Origin: Streptomyces sp. BV286
GTDB lineage: Bacteria; Actinomycetota; Actinomycetes; Streptomycetales; Streptomycetaceae
NCBI RefSeq assembly: GCF_019090165.1
Contig: NZ_JAHRIB010000156.1
Coordinates: forward strand, 101,242-165,241
DNA: 64,000 nt
Direction: 5' to 3'
Shown here piece after piece: positions 48,031 to 57,174 of this stretch; position 1 is the first letter of the stretch; each line of letters begins with the position of its first letter. The notes under the pieces were generated by a model. That model saw only the letters and a list, made by a program, of their open reading frames with translations. It was not told the DNA's origin and did no database searches. A program made the translations under genes and the position numbers.

Positions 48031-48154
48031 TCGCTCCTTGCCTCTCCGGGGAACGTTGCCGGTGAGTGTAGGGCCGCCGGGCACGGGGGGATCCTGCAGC
48101 TCAGAGGGTGCTCCTAGTGCTTCGTTGTGACACAAACGCAACTTGCGCAGCATC

Positions 48155-48183
48155 TTGACGACACGCGGGGCGCTCTCTAAGGT
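48155..48183 (+). promoter_or_regulatory. Promoter of the ABC transporter, TTGACG - 17 bp - TAAGGT
   Basis: -35 at 48155-48160 and -10 at 48178-48183, the same architecture as 25328-25356. Flanking sequence (CTTGCGCAGCATC before the -35) is shared by both loci. Confidence 0.75.
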
Positions 48184-48197
48184 CCGGCTACAGCCTT

Positions 48198-48213
48198 TGG
48201 GAAACGTTACCCA
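48198..48213. promoter_or_regulatory. LacI-type operator O1 (ABC locus)
   Basis: TGGGAAACGTTACCCA, identical to the site at 25371-25386 and placed the same distance after the -10. Confidence 0.85.
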
Positions 48214-48322
48214 TTCGCCTCGCGGATCGGCTCGGCCCGGCAGTGGATCGCGCCATTCCCAGACGAAGAGGTCGATCGGCGCCTTCCATGCAACGGCGGC
48301 CGAAGGAACTGATCAGCAAGCG

Positions 48323-48338
48323 CTTGAAACGTTTCAAG
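48323..48338. promoter_or_regulatory. LacI-type operator O2 (ABC locus)
   Basis: CTTGAAACGTTTCAAG, a perfect 16-bp palindrome 125 bp after O1. It lies upstream of GTG 48354, which argues against earlier start codons for the permease. Confidence 0.85.
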
Positions 48339-48353
48339 AAAGTTGGTTCGCCG

Positions 48354-49301
48354 GTGACCCTCGCTCCGCACGAGCAACTTCAGGGCCACGACCGGTCTCT
48401 GGTCGCGAAGCGTGTGCCGCGCATCCGGCGGGCGCGTACCGCCCCGCCATGGTGGTTCGCACTGCCTGCGCTGCTGCTGTTCGCCTTCGTGGTACTGGTC
48501 CCGAGCGCCCGCGGTCTCTACTACGCCTTCACCGACTGGGACGGCCTCGATCCCCACTTCTCCTTCATCGGCCTGGACAACTTCTCCGACATGCTGCGCG
48601 ATCCCGACGCGACGCAGGCCATCTGGCACACCCTGCTGATCGCCGTCTCGATCACCGTGATTCAGAACGCGGTGGGGCTGATCCTGGCCCTGGGCGTCAA
48701 CTCGGCCATCAAGTCGCGCAACGTGCTGCGGGTGTTTCTGTTCGCCCCGGCCGTGATCACCCCGATCGTCACCGCCTACCTCTGGCGCAACCTGCTCGGG
48801 CCGGACGGCGCGGTCAACAGCCTGCTGGGCGCGATCGGACTGACTGGCTGGGAGCAGGACTGGCTCGGTGATCCCGATCTCGCGCTCTGGGCGATCGTCG
48901 GAGTGATCGTGTGGCAGTTCGCCGGTTACTCCATGGTCATCTTCCTGGCCGGACTCCAGTCCGTGCCCAGGGAGGTCCACGAGGCCGCGGCGATCGACGG
49001 AGCCGGTCCCGTACGGCGGTTCTGGTCGGTGACCCGGCCGTTGCTGGCCCCGGCGTTCACCATCAACCTGATGCTGTCGATCATCGGCGGAATCAAACTC
49101 TTCGACCAGGTCTTCGCGCTGACCGGCGGCGGACCGGGGCACGCGACCGACACCCTCTCCACGCTCATCTACAAGGACGCCTTCACACTCGGTGAGTTCG
49201 GCTACAGCATCGCCCTCGCGGTCGTCCTCACGATCATCGTGGCGATCGCCTCCACCGGCCAGTACGTCATGCTCTCCCGCAACGAGAGGGCCGCCTCGTG
49301 A
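48354..49301 (+). CDS. Carbohydrate ABC transporter permease (MalF type)
   Basis: 315 residues with about six transmembrane helices (WWFALPALLLFAFVVLVPSA, FLFAPAVITPIVTAYLW, MVIFLAGLQSVP). The EAA loop EVHEAAAIDGAGPVRRFWSV contacts the ATPase. GTG 48354 was chosen because the equivalent GTG with the same surrounding DNA is conserved at 25529 and the operator lies upstream. Pairs with the permease at 49298 (GTGA overlap). No ATPase gene is adjacent; such importers often share MsiK (established knowledge in Streptomyces). Confidence 0.9.
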   Translation: MTLAPHEQLQGHDRSLVAKRVPRIRRARTAPPWWFALPALLLFAFVVLVPSARGLYYAFTDWDGLDPHFSFIGLDNFSDMLRDPDATQAIWHTLLIAVSITVIQNAVGLILALGVNSAIKSRNVLRVFLFAPAVITPIVTAYLWRNLLGPDGAVNSLLGAIGLTGWEQDWLGDPDLALWAIVGVIVWQFAGYSMVIFLAGLQSVPREVHEAAAIDGAGPVRRFWSVTRPLLAPAFTINLMLSIIGGIKLFDQVFALTGGGPGHATDTLSTLIYKDAFTLGEFGYSIALAVVLTIIVAIASTGQYVMLSRNERAAS

Positions 49302-50119
49302 ACCGCTACCGCCGCCGCACCCTCGCCCTTGAACTGGCCATGATCGCAGGCGCTCTGTTCGTCGCTTTCCCGGTGTACGTCCTGGTCAACCTCGCCGTAC
49401 GTTCGACGTCCGACACCTCCTCACCGATCAGCCCGACCACCTCACCCACCCTCGACAACTTCACCCAGGCCTGGCAACAAGGCGGCCTGGGCGGCGCGTT
49501 GGCCAACAGCCTGCTGGTGACGGTGTGCAGCGTCGCGATCGTGCTGGCCGTCTCGTCGCTCGCCGCCTATCCGCTGGCCCGCGTGACGTCCCACTGGTCG
49601 CGAGGCACGTACCTGCTCGTTCTGCTGGGACTGGCACTGCCCTTTCAACTCGCCTCACTACCCCTCTACCAGACCATGCGCGACCTAGGCCTGCTCGGCA
49701 CCCCCTGGGCCCTGATCCTCTTCTACTCCGGCCTCCAAGTGCCGTTCACCGTCTTCCTCTACGTCGGCTTCCTGCGCGCCCTGCCCCGAGACTTCGAGGA
49801 CGCTGCCCTGATCGACGGCTGCACACCGCTGCAAGGCTTCCGCTACGTGGTCCTGCCGATGCTCAAACCCGTCACCGCCACCGCCCTGGTGCTCAACGCC
49901 GTCGCCATCTGGAACGACTTCTTCACCCCACTGCTGTATCTCAGCGGCAGCACCCAGCAGACCGTGCCGGTCGCGATCGCCGGCTTCGTCGGTCAGTACG
50001 TCACTGACTGGAACCTCATCTTCGCCGCACTGGTGATCAGCATCCTGCCCGTCCTGCTCGTCTACTTCCTGCTGCAGCGCAGCATCATCAACGGCTTCGC
50101 GGGAGGGCTCAAGGGATGA
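49298..50119 (+). CDS. Carbohydrate ABC transporter permease (MalG type)
   Basis: 273 residues, six-helix membrane protein (ALELAMIAGALFVAFPVYVL, LVTVCSVAIVLAVSSLAAYP, LILFYSGLQVPFTVFLYVGF). EAA loop DFEDAALIDGCTPLQGFRYV. The C-terminus QRSIINGFAGGLKG is typical of MalG-type subunits. Overlaps the MalF-type gene by four bases. Confidence 0.93.
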   Translation: MNRYRRRTLALELAMIAGALFVAFPVYVLVNLAVRSTSDTSSPISPTTSPTLDNFTQAWQQGGLGGALANSLLVTVCSVAIVLAVSSLAAYPLARVTSHWSRGTYLLVLLGLALPFQLASLPLYQTMRDLGLLGTPWALILFYSGLQVPFTVFLYVGFLRALPRDFEDAALIDGCTPLQGFRYVVLPMLKPVTATALVLNAVAIWNDFFTPLLYLSGSTQQTVPVAIAGFVGQYVTDWNLIFAALVISILPVLLVYFLLQRSIINGFAGGLKG

Positions 50120-50150
50120 CGCCCGACGCCTTCTTCTCAAGGGAGACACC

Positions 50151-51422
50151 ATGAAAACACGCACACCAGTGGCGCTGATCGCCGCGACAACGGCCGCAGC
50201 CCTCCTCGCCGCCTGCAGCGGCGGGACCAACGCAGGCTCGGACAACGGCTCGGGCGGATCCAAGACCCTCACGCTCGCGTCGCAGGACCAGGGCTCCATC
50301 GACGCCGTCGTCAAAGCATTCGAGAAGGCCAACCCGGGCGTCAAGGTCCGCTACACCGTTACCGGAACCGACCAGTACCAGCAGCAGATCCGCACCCAGC
50401 TGAGCTCGGGCACCGCACCCGACGTGATGTCGGTCTGGCCGGGCAACGGAAACGCCGCGGCTACTCAAGTCCTGGCCAAACCCGGCTACCTGCTCGACCT
50501 CTCGGACCAGCCCTGGGTCGCGAAACTGCCCGACGCGGTCAGAGACATGACCAAGTACGAGGACAAGACCTACACCGCGCTCTTCGGGCTCAACGGCATC
50601 GGCGCCATCTACAACAACCAGGCGATGGAGAAGGCCGGCCTCACCCCGCCGGACACCTGGACCGATCTGCTGGCCTTCTGCCGGGCGGCGAAGGCCAAAG
50701 GCACCCCCGCTTTTGCGCTGGGCATCCAGGACGGCTGGGTCGACCAGATGGTCCAGTACGCGCTGGTCGCCACGACCGTCTACAGCGGCGACCGCGACTT
50801 CGACAAGAAGATGCAGGCCGGCCAGGCCACCTTCGCCAAATCGCCGTGGACCACCGCCCTCGACAAGTACCTGACGATGGAGAAGACCGGCTGCTTCCAG
50901 AAGAAGCCGCTGGGCACCAGCTACGAAGCCAGTCAAGGCCTCGCCGCCACCGGCAAGACCCTCGGCATCGTGCAGGGCAACTGGGTGGTCACCCTGCTCA
51001 AGGAGAAGAACCCGAAGGCCACCTTCACCCTGAAGGCACTACCCGCCGCCGACAACCCGTCCCAGACCATCATGCCGGCCGCCGCGGGCGCCGGTTACGC
51101 GATCAACGCGAAGGCGAAGAACAAGGAACTCGCCCTGAAGTTCGTGAACTTCGTGATGTCGCCCGAGGGCATGAACACGTTCGTCAAGAAGCAGGGCAGT
51201 CTGCCCACCCTGCCCGACACGGGCTTCGCGGCGGACCCGTCCCTGGCCGAGGTGACGAAATTCGTCCAAGCGGACCGGACCGTGCCGTTCATGGACCAGC
51301 TGTGGCCCAGCGCCAAGGTCGGACAGACCTTGGTCAGCGGCCTCCAGGAGGTCTTCAGCGGCCAGACCACCCCCGGGAAACTCCTCGACGAGATGGATGC
51401 CGACTACAAGGCCGAAAGCTGA
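50151..51422 (+). CDS. Extracellular sugar-binding lipoprotein (ABC transporter)
   Basis: 423 residues. The signal TAAALLAAC has a lipobox ending in Cys22, so the protein is anchored to the outer face of the membrane. Solute-binding family 1: VVKAFEKANPGVKVRYTVTG, LSSGTAPDVMSVWPGNGNAA, EKAGLTPPDTWTDLLAFCRA. Delivers a sugar to the two permeases upstream. The ligand may be rhamnose, a rhamno-disaccharide or a beta-glucoside (inference from neighbours). ATG 50151 with GGGAG. Confidence 0.94.
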   Translation: MKTRTPVALIAATTAAALLAACSGGTNAGSDNGSGGSKTLTLASQDQGSIDAVVKAFEKANPGVKVRYTVTGTDQYQQQIRTQLSSGTAPDVMSVWPGNGNAAATQVLAKPGYLLDLSDQPWVAKLPDAVRDMTKYEDKTYTALFGLNGIGAIYNNQAMEKAGLTPPDTWTDLLAFCRAAKAKGTPAFALGIQDGWVDQMVQYALVATTVYSGDRDFDKKMQAGQATFAKSPWTTALDKYLTMEKTGCFQKKPLGTSYEASQGLAATGKTLGIVQGNWVVTLLKEKNPKATFTLKALPAADNPSQTIMPAAAGAGYAINAKAKNKELALKFVNFVMSPEGMNTFVKKQGSLPTLPDTGFAADPSLAEVTKFVQADRTVPFMDQLWPSAKVGQTLVSGLQEVFSGQTTPGKLLDEMDADYKAES

Positions 51423-51589
51423 CCATGCCGGGCCCGGCCCAGCGCGTCGCCGGCGACGACGTCCTTGCGGCCGTTACGTAGGACGGCCGATGACATCGTG
51501 ATGGAGCCGAGCATCCACTGCACGGAGGGCGGGACTTCGCACTCTGGCGGACGGCTCGGACCAGCAGACCGGGGCCGCACCTCCCCCGG

Positions 51590-51740
51590 CCCTGGCCGCT
51601 GCTCCGCCGGGAGTCCAACCTCCCGGCGGAGCCAGCGTCCGCGCGCCTGTACGTGACCTCACTCGGCGTCCACCACACCGTGATCTACAGCCGTCCCGTC
51701 TCCGGCGACCTGCTGGGACCAGGCTGGACGGGCTACCCCA
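51590..51740 (+). pseudogene. N-terminal relic of an alpha-L-rhamnosidase
   Basis: The frame reads LLRRESNLPAEPASARLYVT, SLGVHHTVIYSRPVSGDLLG, PGWTGY, the jelly-roll N-terminal region of GH78 enzymes (compare ARLYVSALGVYNAYINGHHV in the intact enzyme at 25807). No start, no catalytic domain. It lies directly after the ABC transporter, where an intracellular rhamnosidase would be expected. Confidence 0.6.
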
Positions 51741-52018
51741 ACCGTCCCCAACCGCCCGCAAACGAACCTGACGTGAATCCCCTCAAGGCGCCTGGTCACT
51801 GTTGCGGCGCGGCCCACCTGCCAATGTCGCCTTCACCGACCACGACCCGAAGGACTCAGTAGTGCCGGCCGGTTCCGACCGCTGAGACCGGCTCAGACCA
51901 CGCGTGCGGCTGCTGCGACTGACCGCCCATCGACATGAACGCGAGCACTGGATCACCCAGAGCCCGCCGCCGCGTAGTGATGAAGCCGAACGAAGCCCAT
52001 GCCCAGGAGGCCACAGCG

Positions 52019-53383
52019 ATGAACAGCCCACATGGCGAGAGCCGGATCGTGTTCCCCAGGAACTTCGTGTTCGGCACGGCCACCAGCGCCTTCCAGATCG
52101 AGGGTGCCTGGGACGAGGACGGGAAAGGCCCGTCGATCTGGGACACCTTCGGGCACACCCCGGGGAAGGTGCACCTGGACATCCCGGGTGACGTCACGGT
52201 CGACCACTATCACCGATTCCGCGAGGACGTCGCCCTGATGCGCGACCTGGGCGTCGACTCCTACCGATTCTCGCTGAGCTGGGCCCGGCTGTTCCCCGAG
52301 GGAACCGGTGCCGTGAACCGCGCCGGCATCGACTTCTACCACCGGCTCCTCGACGAACTCGACGCGGCCGGGATCTCCCCCAACGTCACGCTCTACCACT
52401 GGGACCTGCCCCAGGCACTCGAGGACCGCGGCGGCTGGGCCAACCGCGACGTGGCGAAGTGGTTCCGCGACTACGCTGCCCTGGCGTTCGAGGAGTTCGG
52501 CGACCGGGTGCCCCGTTGGGCGACGCTCAACGAGCCCATCGCCATCTGGGTCGGCTACGGCATGGGCATGTTCGCGCCCGGGCACGCGGACGCCCGGCTG
52601 GGCAAACAGGCCATGCACCACGCACTCCTCGCGCACGGTGAGGCGGTCCGCGCCTTCAGGGAACTCGGTGCACCCGGGTCCGAGATCGGGATCGTCGTGG
52701 ACATCTGGAAGCAGCACCCCGCCACCACGGATCCCGCCGACGCGGCCGTCGCGGCGCGGAACGAGGACGACACCTTCCGGTTCTTCCTCGACCCGCTCCT
52801 GAAGAAGGGATACAGCGAGCGCAACATCGAACGCCTCACCCGCGAGGGCGCCATGCCCGAGGTCCGCGACGGGGACCTGGAGCTGATCGCCTCCCCAGTC
52901 GACTTCCTCGGCCTGAACGTGTACTCCCGCGTCCTCGCGAGCGCCGAGGACGCGGACAAGAAATGGTGGGAAGTCAATCGCGAGACCCACCCGGGCGGTA
53001 ACTTCCTCGACAACGGCATGGAGTTCTACCCGAAGGCCGTCTACGACGCCATCAACCTGGTCCACGATGATTATGGCTGGACGGGGCCGGTGTACATCAC
53101 CGAGAACGGCACGGTCGACGCCGACGGTGCCGACCCGTTCGACGACCAGGAGCGCATCCGCTACGTCCGCGGCTTCCTGGAGTGGACCGCACGGGCCATC
53201 AACGAAGGTGCCGACGTGCGCGGCTACTACTTGTGGTCGCTCCTGGACAACTACGAGTGGTCCGCGGGTTTCACCAAGCGCTTCGGCATCGTCCACGTCG
53301 ACCCGGACACCCTCGACCGTAAGCCGAAAGCGTCATTCCAGTGGTACCGCGACGTCATCGCGCGCCGCGAACTCGACGTCTGA
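52019..53383 (+). CDS. GH1 beta-glucosidase
   Basis: 454 residues, normal GH1 length. FPRNFVFGTATSAFQIEGAW (family signature), catalytic acid E172 in TLNEP, nucleophile E362 in YITENG, GYYLWSLLDNYEWSAGFTKR. No signal peptide, so it acts inside the cell on disaccharides brought in by the transporter. ATG 52019 has AGGAGG eight bases upstream. The binding-protein gene precedes it, separated by the rhamnosidase relic. Confidence 0.95.
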   Translation: MNSPHGESRIVFPRNFVFGTATSAFQIEGAWDEDGKGPSIWDTFGHTPGKVHLDIPGDVTVDHYHRFREDVALMRDLGVDSYRFSLSWARLFPEGTGAVNRAGIDFYHRLLDELDAAGISPNVTLYHWDLPQALEDRGGWANRDVAKWFRDYAALAFEEFGDRVPRWATLNEPIAIWVGYGMGMFAPGHADARLGKQAMHHALLAHGEAVRAFRELGAPGSEIGIVVDIWKQHPATTDPADAAVAARNEDDTFRFFLDPLLKKGYSERNIERLTREGAMPEVRDGDLELIASPVDFLGLNVYSRVLASAEDADKKWWEVNRETHPGGNFLDNGMEFYPKAVYDAINLVHDDYGWTGPVYITENGTVDADGADPFDDQERIRYVRGFLEWTARAINEGADVRGYYLWSLLDNYEWSAGFTKRFGIVHVDPDTLDRKPKASFQWYRDVIARRELDV

Positions 53384-53442
53384 TTCACAGCGGCTCGCAA
53401 AACGTCGCGGAATACAGTTCCTCGACCAGGTCAAGCGCCCTG

Positions 53443-54135
53443 TCATGCCCTGTTGCGTGCCTGTTCCAGGGCCCAACGAATCTCCTTGGTGCCGGCCCGC
53501 TTCCCCGGGTCCTGGAAGAAGGGCAGTCGGGGGTCGGACAGGTAGGGGAGGACGTAGACGGGGCTGCCCTCCTGGATGCGCCAGCTCTCTGTGGTGGCGC
53601 CGACGTCGACGGTGTCGTAGCCGAGGCGGTCGAGCAGGGCGGTGACGGACTTCTTCGCCGCGCCGTCGTCGCCGGCTATGGGAAGCGCGCTGCGGTCGGG
53701 GGACCCGGCGGGGCGGGCGAGGGAGACGAGGTGTTCGAAGAAGATGGTGTTGAACGTCTTGACCGTCCGTGCTCCCGGCACGAACCGCTGGAACAGTTCT
53801 CCCGCGGTCAGGGCGCCCGTCTCCAGTTCGGCGATGACGCCGTCCCGGAGCCGGTAGTAGTTGTTCGTGTCGATGACGGTCTTCCCGGCGAGGGCGTCCG
53901 TGGGCAGGTGGGGCACGGCGCTGAAGGGGACGGAGACGACGGTCCAGTCGCCGGCGGCGGCGGCTTCCGCGGGAGTGGCGGCGCGTGCCCGGGGGCCGAG
54001 GCGGTCGGTGAGGGTGCGCAGGGTTTCGGGACCGCGTGAGTTGCTGAGCACCACGTCGATTCCCGCGTTGACGGCCAGGCGTGCGACCGCGCCGCCGATG
54101 TTGCCGCTTCCGATGATGCCGAGCGTGTTGTTCAT
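53443..54135 (-). CDS. F420-dependent NADP reductase-like protein (NADP-binding)
   Basis: 230 residues. N-terminal Rossmann motif LGIIGSGNIGGAVARLAV, then IDVVLSNSRGPETL (NADP 2'-phosphate contact), VSVPFSAVPHL and VIDTNNYY. Resembles NADPH:F420 oxidoreductase-like and pyrroline carboxylate reductase-like proteins; the catalytic C-terminal part is short, so the exact activity is uncertain. ATG 54135 with AAGGAAA. Confidence 0.8.
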   Translation of the reverse strand: MNNTLGIIGSGNIGGAVARLAVNAGIDVVLSNSRGPETLRTLTDRLGPRARAATPAEAAAAGDWTVVSVPFSAVPHLPTDALAGKTVIDTNNYYRLRDGVIAELETGALTAGELFQRFVPGARTVKTFNTIFFEHLVSLARPAGSPDRSALPIAGDDGAAKKSVTALLDRLGYDTVDVGATTESWRIQEGSPVYVLPYLSDPRLPFFQDPGKRAGTKEIRWALEQARNRA

Positions 54136-54272
54136 GGGTTTTCCTTGTGGTGATGGGTCTGTGCCTTTGGGTACACCCGTCGTCCGCGGACCGTGGTTCG
54201 TGGCGAGTTGCGGTCCGCGGGCGTGGTGTGGTGCGGGGATGGAGTGTCCAGAGATGTGGGCTGCGGGGACTG

Positions 54273-54716
54273 TCAGTGGCCGGCTTCGATTTGTTGTGCC
54301 AGGGCCCTGCCGTAGCTCGCGTAGCGCTCCTCTGTTTCGGACCTGCCGGGCCCCAGGAACTGAGCGGCGGCCGGGCCGGTGATCTCCTCGGATTCCGTGA
54401 GCCGTGTTCCGCTGCCATGTGGCTCGAGGACGAAGGAATGGAGTGCCATGAGAACGTCCGGGATACCGCCCTGCCAGACAAACCGTCGCGGTGCCTCGTA
54501 GTGGACGACCGTGAAAATGTGTTCCCCGCCGGCCTCGGAATCGCTGATCACCTGGACCCGCAGCTGGGTTCCGGGCCGAATTTCGTCGGGAACATCGACG
54601 AAATGCAGCCCAGGGTGCCACTGTGCGTATGCGGCGAAGTCGGTCAGTACCCTCCATACCTCCTCGGGGGGATGGGCGATGTCGGTGACCGCGGTGATGA
54701 CTGAATCGTTGTCCAT
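54273..54716 (-). CDS. SRPBCC (START-like) domain protein
   Basis: 147 residues of the polyketide-cyclase/AHSA1-like fold. Typical start SVITAVTDIAHPPEEVWRVL, TDFAAYAQWHPGL, then RFVWQGGIPDVLMALHSF and GTRLTESEEITG. Binds a hydrophobic ligand, with no catalytic motif visible. It overlaps the ribosome site of the upstream oxidoreductase stop (4-bp spacing), so the two are co-transcribed. Confidence 0.88.
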   Translation of the reverse strand: MDNDSVITAVTDIAHPPEEVWRVLTDFAAYAQWHPGLHFVDVPDEIRPGTQLRVQVISDSEAGGEHIFTVVHYEAPRRFVWQGGIPDVLMALHSFVLEPHGSGTRLTESEEITGPAAAQFLGPGRSETEERYASYGRALAQQIEAGH

Positions 54717-54721
54717 GGTCC

Positions 54722-55657
54722 TCAGGCCTCCCTGCGGTTCTCGAGGATGATCTTTCCGCGGGTGTGCCCGTCGGCCAGCTGCTGCTGGGCCTGCGCCGCC
54801 TGGGTGAGGGGGAAGGCCCGGTCGACGTGGACGGTGAGCTTGCCCTCCTCGGCGAGTTCCACCAGCCGGGTCAGGTCGTCGCCGTCGAGGTGGAGGAAGA
54901 CGTCGATGGCCCCGGCGTACTCGGCGGCGGACTGTGTGATGGAGGCGACCCGCGCGCCGAGGGCGGCGATTTCCCGGGTTGTGGCCAGGGAGCCGCGTCC
55001 TGCGGTGTCGAGGATCGCGTCGACCCCGTCCGGGGCGATCTTGCGCACCTGTTCGACGAGCTCGTCGCCGTAGCGCACAGGTGTCGCTCCGAGGGACTCG
55101 ATGAATGCGTGGCCAGCCTCGGATCCCGTGCCGATCACGCGTGCGCCCCGCGCGACGGCTATCTGTAGGGCGAGGTGTCCGACGCCGCCCGCCGCGCCGT
55201 GTACCAGGACGGTGTCGCCGGCGGTCACCTGGAGGCTGTGCACGATGGCCTGGTAGGCGGTGAGCCCGGCGGTCGGCAGTCCGGCGGCCTGGGCCCAGCT
55301 CAGGTTCCTCGGCTTGCGGACGAGCTGGCGCGGTTCCGCCGAGATCTTTTCCGCGTAGGTGCCGTAGTGCATGGCCTTGCCTTTGACGAAGCCGATCACC
55401 TCGTCGCCCGGCCTGAACCCCGTCGTCCCGGGCCCGGTCTGCTCGATGACCCCGGCCAGGTCCCACCCGGGTGTCACCGGGAAAAGGGAGTCCACGACAG
55501 GATCCGCGTATCCACCCTGGAACGCCAGATCCGCCGGGTTGAGCGCTGCCGCCTCGATTCTCACCAGAACGAGATCGGCGAACATCTTCGGATCCGGAAC
55601 ATCGACGACGTCAAGGACCTCGGGTCCACCGAAGCTCTGGTACTGAACAGCCTTCAC
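54722..55657 (-). CDS. NADP-dependent oxidoreductase (quinone oxidoreductase type MDR)
   Basis: 311 residues. MDR features: YQSFGGPEVLDVVDVPDPKM, ALNPADLAFQGGY, NADPH motif VHGAAGGVGHLALQIAVARGA, C-terminal FPLTQAAQAQQQLADGHTRG, GKIILE. No catalytic zinc residues. GTG 55657. Divergent from the LysR gene at 55798, which is the likely regulator. Confidence 0.9.
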   Translation of the reverse strand: MKAVQYQSFGGPEVLDVVDVPDPKMFADLVLVRIEAAALNPADLAFQGGYADPVVDSLFPVTPGWDLAGVIEQTGPGTTGFRPGDEVIGFVKGKAMHYGTYAEKISAEPRQLVRKPRNLSWAQAAGLPTAGLTAYQAIVHSLQVTAGDTVLVHGAAGGVGHLALQIAVARGARVIGTGSEAGHAFIESLGATPVRYGDELVEQVRKIAPDGVDAILDTAGRGSLATTREIAALGARVASITQSAAEYAGAIDVFLHLDGDDLTRLVELAEEGKLTVHVDRAFPLTQAAQAQQQLADGHTRGKIILENRREA

Positions 55658-55797
55658 AGCTCTGCCTCTCGTGATGCGTGCGGATCAGCACGGCCTGAGC
55701 ACCTAACCGGCCGGGGGCCGGAGGCGCACCACCAAGCTGACCAGGCAGTGAACGGCGGAGCAATGACTGTCTGGGCAACAGGTAATACCTTGGAAGC

Positions 55798-56679
55798 ATG
55801 AATCAACTGGAGACCCGGGAACTCGCCTATTTCGTGGCCGTGGCCGAGACGCTGCACTTCGGCCAGGCCGCGGAGGGCCTCGGCATCACCCAGCCACCCC
55901 TGTCCCGCGCCATCGCCCAGCTGGAGCGGCGCGTGGGCGTGCCCCTGCTGGAACGCACCACGCGGCAGGTGAGGCTGACGGCCGCGGGCGAGGTGTTCCT
56001 GGCCGAGTGCCGCACGATCCTGGCGGCGCTGGACACCGCCGTACGCAAGGCGCGCAAAGCCGCCGGGCAGCATCGGGTCACCATCGCGACACGCCCCGCC
56101 GCCGCCCCCGGCGTCCTGCCGGACCTCCTCGCCGCTGGAGCAAAGGGCCCGAGCGGCGTGCTCACCGACGTCGTTTTCACCTACGACGAGATCGGCGCCC
56201 TTCGGGACGGCACCGCCGACGTCGCCCTCATGTGCCAGTCGGTTGCCGTCCCCGGTCTCGAACTGATGGAACTCGGCCTGGAGGAGCCGGTTGTCCTGCT
56301 CCCGGCCGGTCACCCCCTGGCCGACCGCCCGTTCTTGACCCTCGCCGAGGTGGAGGCGCTGCCGGGCTACGAGGCACAACTGCCCAACGAGGCACTGGAC
56401 ACCATGGTCGACCGCGTCGCGCTAGGCCGGCTCGCGGTCGTCGTCGGCGACAGCGTCCGCGACCGCCTCGGCAGATCCGTACGGGCAGTGCCCGTTTACG
56501 GATACCCGGCCACCCAACTGGTGCTGGCCTGGCTCCCGGACGCGCGCTCGGCCGCGTCCCACCTCACCGCGATCGCCCACGCCGTGATGGAACGTCGCAC
56601 GCCCCGACCGCCGGCGGTGGCGAGCACGGACACCATAGGAGTCAGTCGTTCACCTGCGGATGACGCCTCGCGGGCATGA
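55798..56679 (+). CDS. LysR-family transcriptional regulator
   Basis: 293 residues. HTH ELAYFVAVAETLHFGQAAEG, LGITQPPLSRAIAQLERRVG, VPLLERTTRQVRLTAAGEVF; co-inducer domain follows. Divergent from the oxidoreductase/SRPBCC operon with a 140-bp gap, the standard LysR arrangement, so it probably activates that operon. ATG 55798. Confidence 0.92.
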   Translation: MNQLETRELAYFVAVAETLHFGQAAEGLGITQPPLSRAIAQLERRVGVPLLERTTRQVRLTAAGEVFLAECRTILAALDTAVRKARKAAGQHRVTIATRPAAAPGVLPDLLAAGAKGPSGVLTDVVFTYDEIGALRDGTADVALMCQSVAVPGLELMELGLEEPVVLLPAGHPLADRPFLTLAEVEALPGYEAQLPNEALDTMVDRVALGRLAVVVGDSVRDRLGRSVRAVPVYGYPATQLVLAWLPDARSAASHLTAIAHAVMERRTPRPPAVASTDTIGVSRSPADDASRA

Positions 56680-56763
56680 AGATCGGTACGTGGGCTTTCC
56701 GCCGGCACCGCTTGATGTTCGGGCTTACTTGAGAGAAGACCAGGGCACGGAACGGTCGCCAGG

Positions 56764-57174
56764 GTCGCGGCGATCGATATCGCCAAGGCGTCCGGAAAGA
56801 TCTGCCTGCGCGTCCCGCGCGATGCCATCGACGGCCGTTCCGGCGCGACCGCGGACCCGGCCGGCCAGGGCAATCTCTGGCTCAAGGGCGCCCTCGGCGA
56901 GGCCGCCAACGCCGCCGCCCGCACCGACACCTTCCTCGGCGCCCGCTACCGCCGCATCGTCAAACGCCGCGGCCACGCCAAGGCGCTCGTTGCCGTCGTC
57001 CGCTCGATACTCGTCATCGCCTGCCACCTGATCAACGCCTCGGCCGCCTCCTACCAGGAGCTGGGTGCTGACCGGCACCGGCGCCATCTCGATCCCGCCC
57101 GAAAAACCCGCGATCTCGTCCGTCAGCTCCAGGCACTCTGCCACCAGGTCGCCCTCACCTCGGCATCAGCCTGA
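56764..57174 (+). pseudogene. Internally deleted IS110-family transposase
   Basis: One in-frame stretch joins an IS110 N-terminus (VAAIDIAKASGKICLRVPRD) directly to the C-terminal domain (GQGNLWLKGALGEAANAAAR, TFLGARYRRIVKRRGHAKAL, and the tail to TGA 57172). About 250 residues of the catalytic middle are missing. Since the frame is kept, a truncated protein could still be made, but it cannot be an active transposase. Confidence 0.75.
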
